From Lautropia sp. SCN 70-15 (lineage in GTDB: Bacteria > Pseudomonadota > Gammaproteobacteria > Burkholderiales > Burkholderiaceae_E): a DNA stretch of 7,526 nucleotides. Made by a program: the position numbers and the translations under genes. The notes beneath the pieces were generated by a model. It made no database searches. It was not told the DNA's origin and worked only from the letters and a program-made list of their open reading frames with translations. The stretch covers positions 1 to 7,526 of the forward strand of contig MEEC01000128.1 in the NCBI GenBank assembly GCA_001724315.1, read 5' to 3'. Below, piece by piece: positions 6,728-7,526 of this stretch (position 1 is its first letter; each line of letters opens with the position of its first letter).

Positions 6728-7207
6728 ATGCCCGCACGAATCGTCACCCGCCGCTCGGCCATCCACGGCAACGGCATGTTCGCCGCCGCCGACATCCCGG
6801 CCGGCACGCGGCTGATCCAGTACAAGGGGAAGCTGCTGACCCACGCCGAGAGCGACGAGCTCTATGGCGACGGCGCCGACACCGGGCACACCTTTCTCTT
6901 CTCGCTGAACGACGACTACGTGATCGACGCCAACCAGCAGGGAAACAGTGCGCGCTGGATCAACCACGGCTGCGCGCCGAACTGCGAGGCGGTGATCGAC
7001 GAGGACGACGGAGGCGACCCGCGCCGCGACCGCGTGTTCATCGAGTCGATCCGCGACATCGCCAAGGGCGAGGAACTCACCTACAACTACGGAATCGTGC
7101 TCGGCGTGCCGCACACGCGCGAGATGAAACGGATCTGGGCGTGCCGCTGCGGCGCGCCGCAATGCACCGGCACGATGCTGCAGCCGAAGCGCGGCCGGCG
7201 CCTGTAG
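6728..7207 (+). CDS. SET-domain protein with post-SET cysteine motif (putative lysine methyltransferase)
   Basis: A compact 159 aa protein that is almost wholly one SET domain, the fold that transfers methyl from S-adenosylmethionine to protein lysines. Visible motifs in order are: AIHGNGMFAAADIPAGTRL (11-29), NSARWINHGCAPNCEAV (73-89, the NHxCxPN core that forms part of the cofactor site), GEELTYNYG (114-122, with the usual active-site tyrosine region) and WACRCGAPQC (137-146). Cys82 of the NHxC motif with Cys139, Cys141 and Cys146 reproduces the post-SET zinc site known from eukaryotic enzymes. No secretion signal is seen. It begins 9 bp after pth without a visible ribosome site and is likely co-transcribed and perhaps translationally coupled. 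Substrate unknown; host-directed effector, ribosomal or nucleoid protein methylation are all possible. Confidence is high for the domain and low for the role. Confidence 0.88.
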   Translation: MPARIVTRRSAIHGNGMFAAADIPAGTRLIQYKGKLLTHAESDELYGDGADTGHTFLFSLNDDYVIDANQQGNSARWINHGCAPNCEAVIDEDDGGDPRRDRVFIESIRDIAKGEELTYNYGIVLGVPHTREMKRIWACRCGAPQCTGTMLQPKRGRRL

Positions 7208-7526
7208 TCAGGCCTTTCGCCGCGCCGGCAGGCTGCGCTCGGCCACCAGTTCGACGACGCCGTCGGACTCCTGCTGCTCGAGGCGCACGGTGAAGCCCCA
7301 CAGGTACGAGAGGTGCTCGAGCACCGCCTCGCACGAGGTCTCGGCGAGCGGCCGGCGGTCGCGCACGAAATGGCGCAGCGTGAGCGAGCGGTCGCCGTGC
7401 AGGTCGACGTTCCAGACCTGGATGTCGGGCTCGCGGCTTCCGAGCTCGTACTGCGCGGAAAGCAGCCGGCGCAGTTCGCGGTAGCCGCGCTCGTCGTGGA
7501 TCGCGTCGATCTTCAGCTTCTCCTGG
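7208..7526 (-). CDS. SpoVR/YcgB-family protein, C-terminal part (partial)
   Basis: An open minus-strand frame enters from the right edge and ends in TGA (plus-strand TCA, 7208-7210), giving the last 106 residues of a longer protein. I translated it by hand: REPDIQVWNVDLHGDRSLTL, followed by RHFV, PLAETSCEAVLEHLSYLWGF and TVRLEQQE, fits the C-terminal region of the SpoVR/YcgB family (about 500 aa). The family is widespread in proteobacteria and often lies beside prkA, a serine kinase, and a yeaH-like gene; its biochemical role is not established, though links to sporulation in Bacillus and to stationary phase or stress in enterics are reported. The rest of the gene and any such partners would lie to the right of the window. 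Its stop codon directly abuts that of the convergent SET gene. Confidence 0.85.
   Translation of the reverse strand, partial: QEKLKIDAIHDERGYRELRRLLSAQYELGSREPDIQVWNVDLHGDRSLTLRHFVRDRRPLAETSCEAVLEHLSYLWGFTVRLEQQESDGVVELVAERSLPARRKA

Noticed and set aside
7194..7229. Inverted repeat at the SET/SpoVR junction as a bidirectional terminator
   Set aside because: Only 8 bp of stem, a 20-nt loop and no T-run on either strand.

Overview
The window is GC-rich chromosomal DNA that reads as a betaproteobacterium, probably Burkholderiales or a near relative. This rests on protein resemblance recalled from memory and on the gene order ispE / tRNA-Gln / prs / rplY / pth, which is familiar from that class. 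No database search was possible. I see no transposase, integrase, CRISPR array or plasmid function.

Left part (1-2031, + strand): the last 19 codons of ispE, a complete tRNA-Gln(TTG), prs (PRPP synthase) and rplY (ribosomal protein L25, Ctc type), closed by a textbook intrinsic terminator at 2001-2031. This is a housekeeping block: isoprenoid precursor, tRNA, nucleotide precursor, ribosome.

Middle part (2044-6020): two genes that are not part of the usual block. A Bcr/CflA-type MFS exporter (+) converges on, and overlaps by 16 bp, a very large MalT-like LuxR regulator (LAL family, -). They separate rplY from pth, which normally lie side by side.

Right part (6021-7526): a 110 bp divergent promoter region, pth (peptidyl-tRNA hydrolase) and, 9 bp further, a small SET-domain protein with a post-SET cysteine motif, probably in the same transcript. 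The SET gene stop codon directly abuts the stop of a minus-strand gene entering from the right edge, recognised as the C-terminus of a SpoVR/YcgB-family protein.

The best leads are the insertion of an exporter plus LAL regulator into a conserved block, the exporter start codon 12 nt behind a strong terminator, the bacterial SET protein coupled to pth, and unusual residues in the PRPP and ATP loops of Prs. None of these is proven to be a new system.
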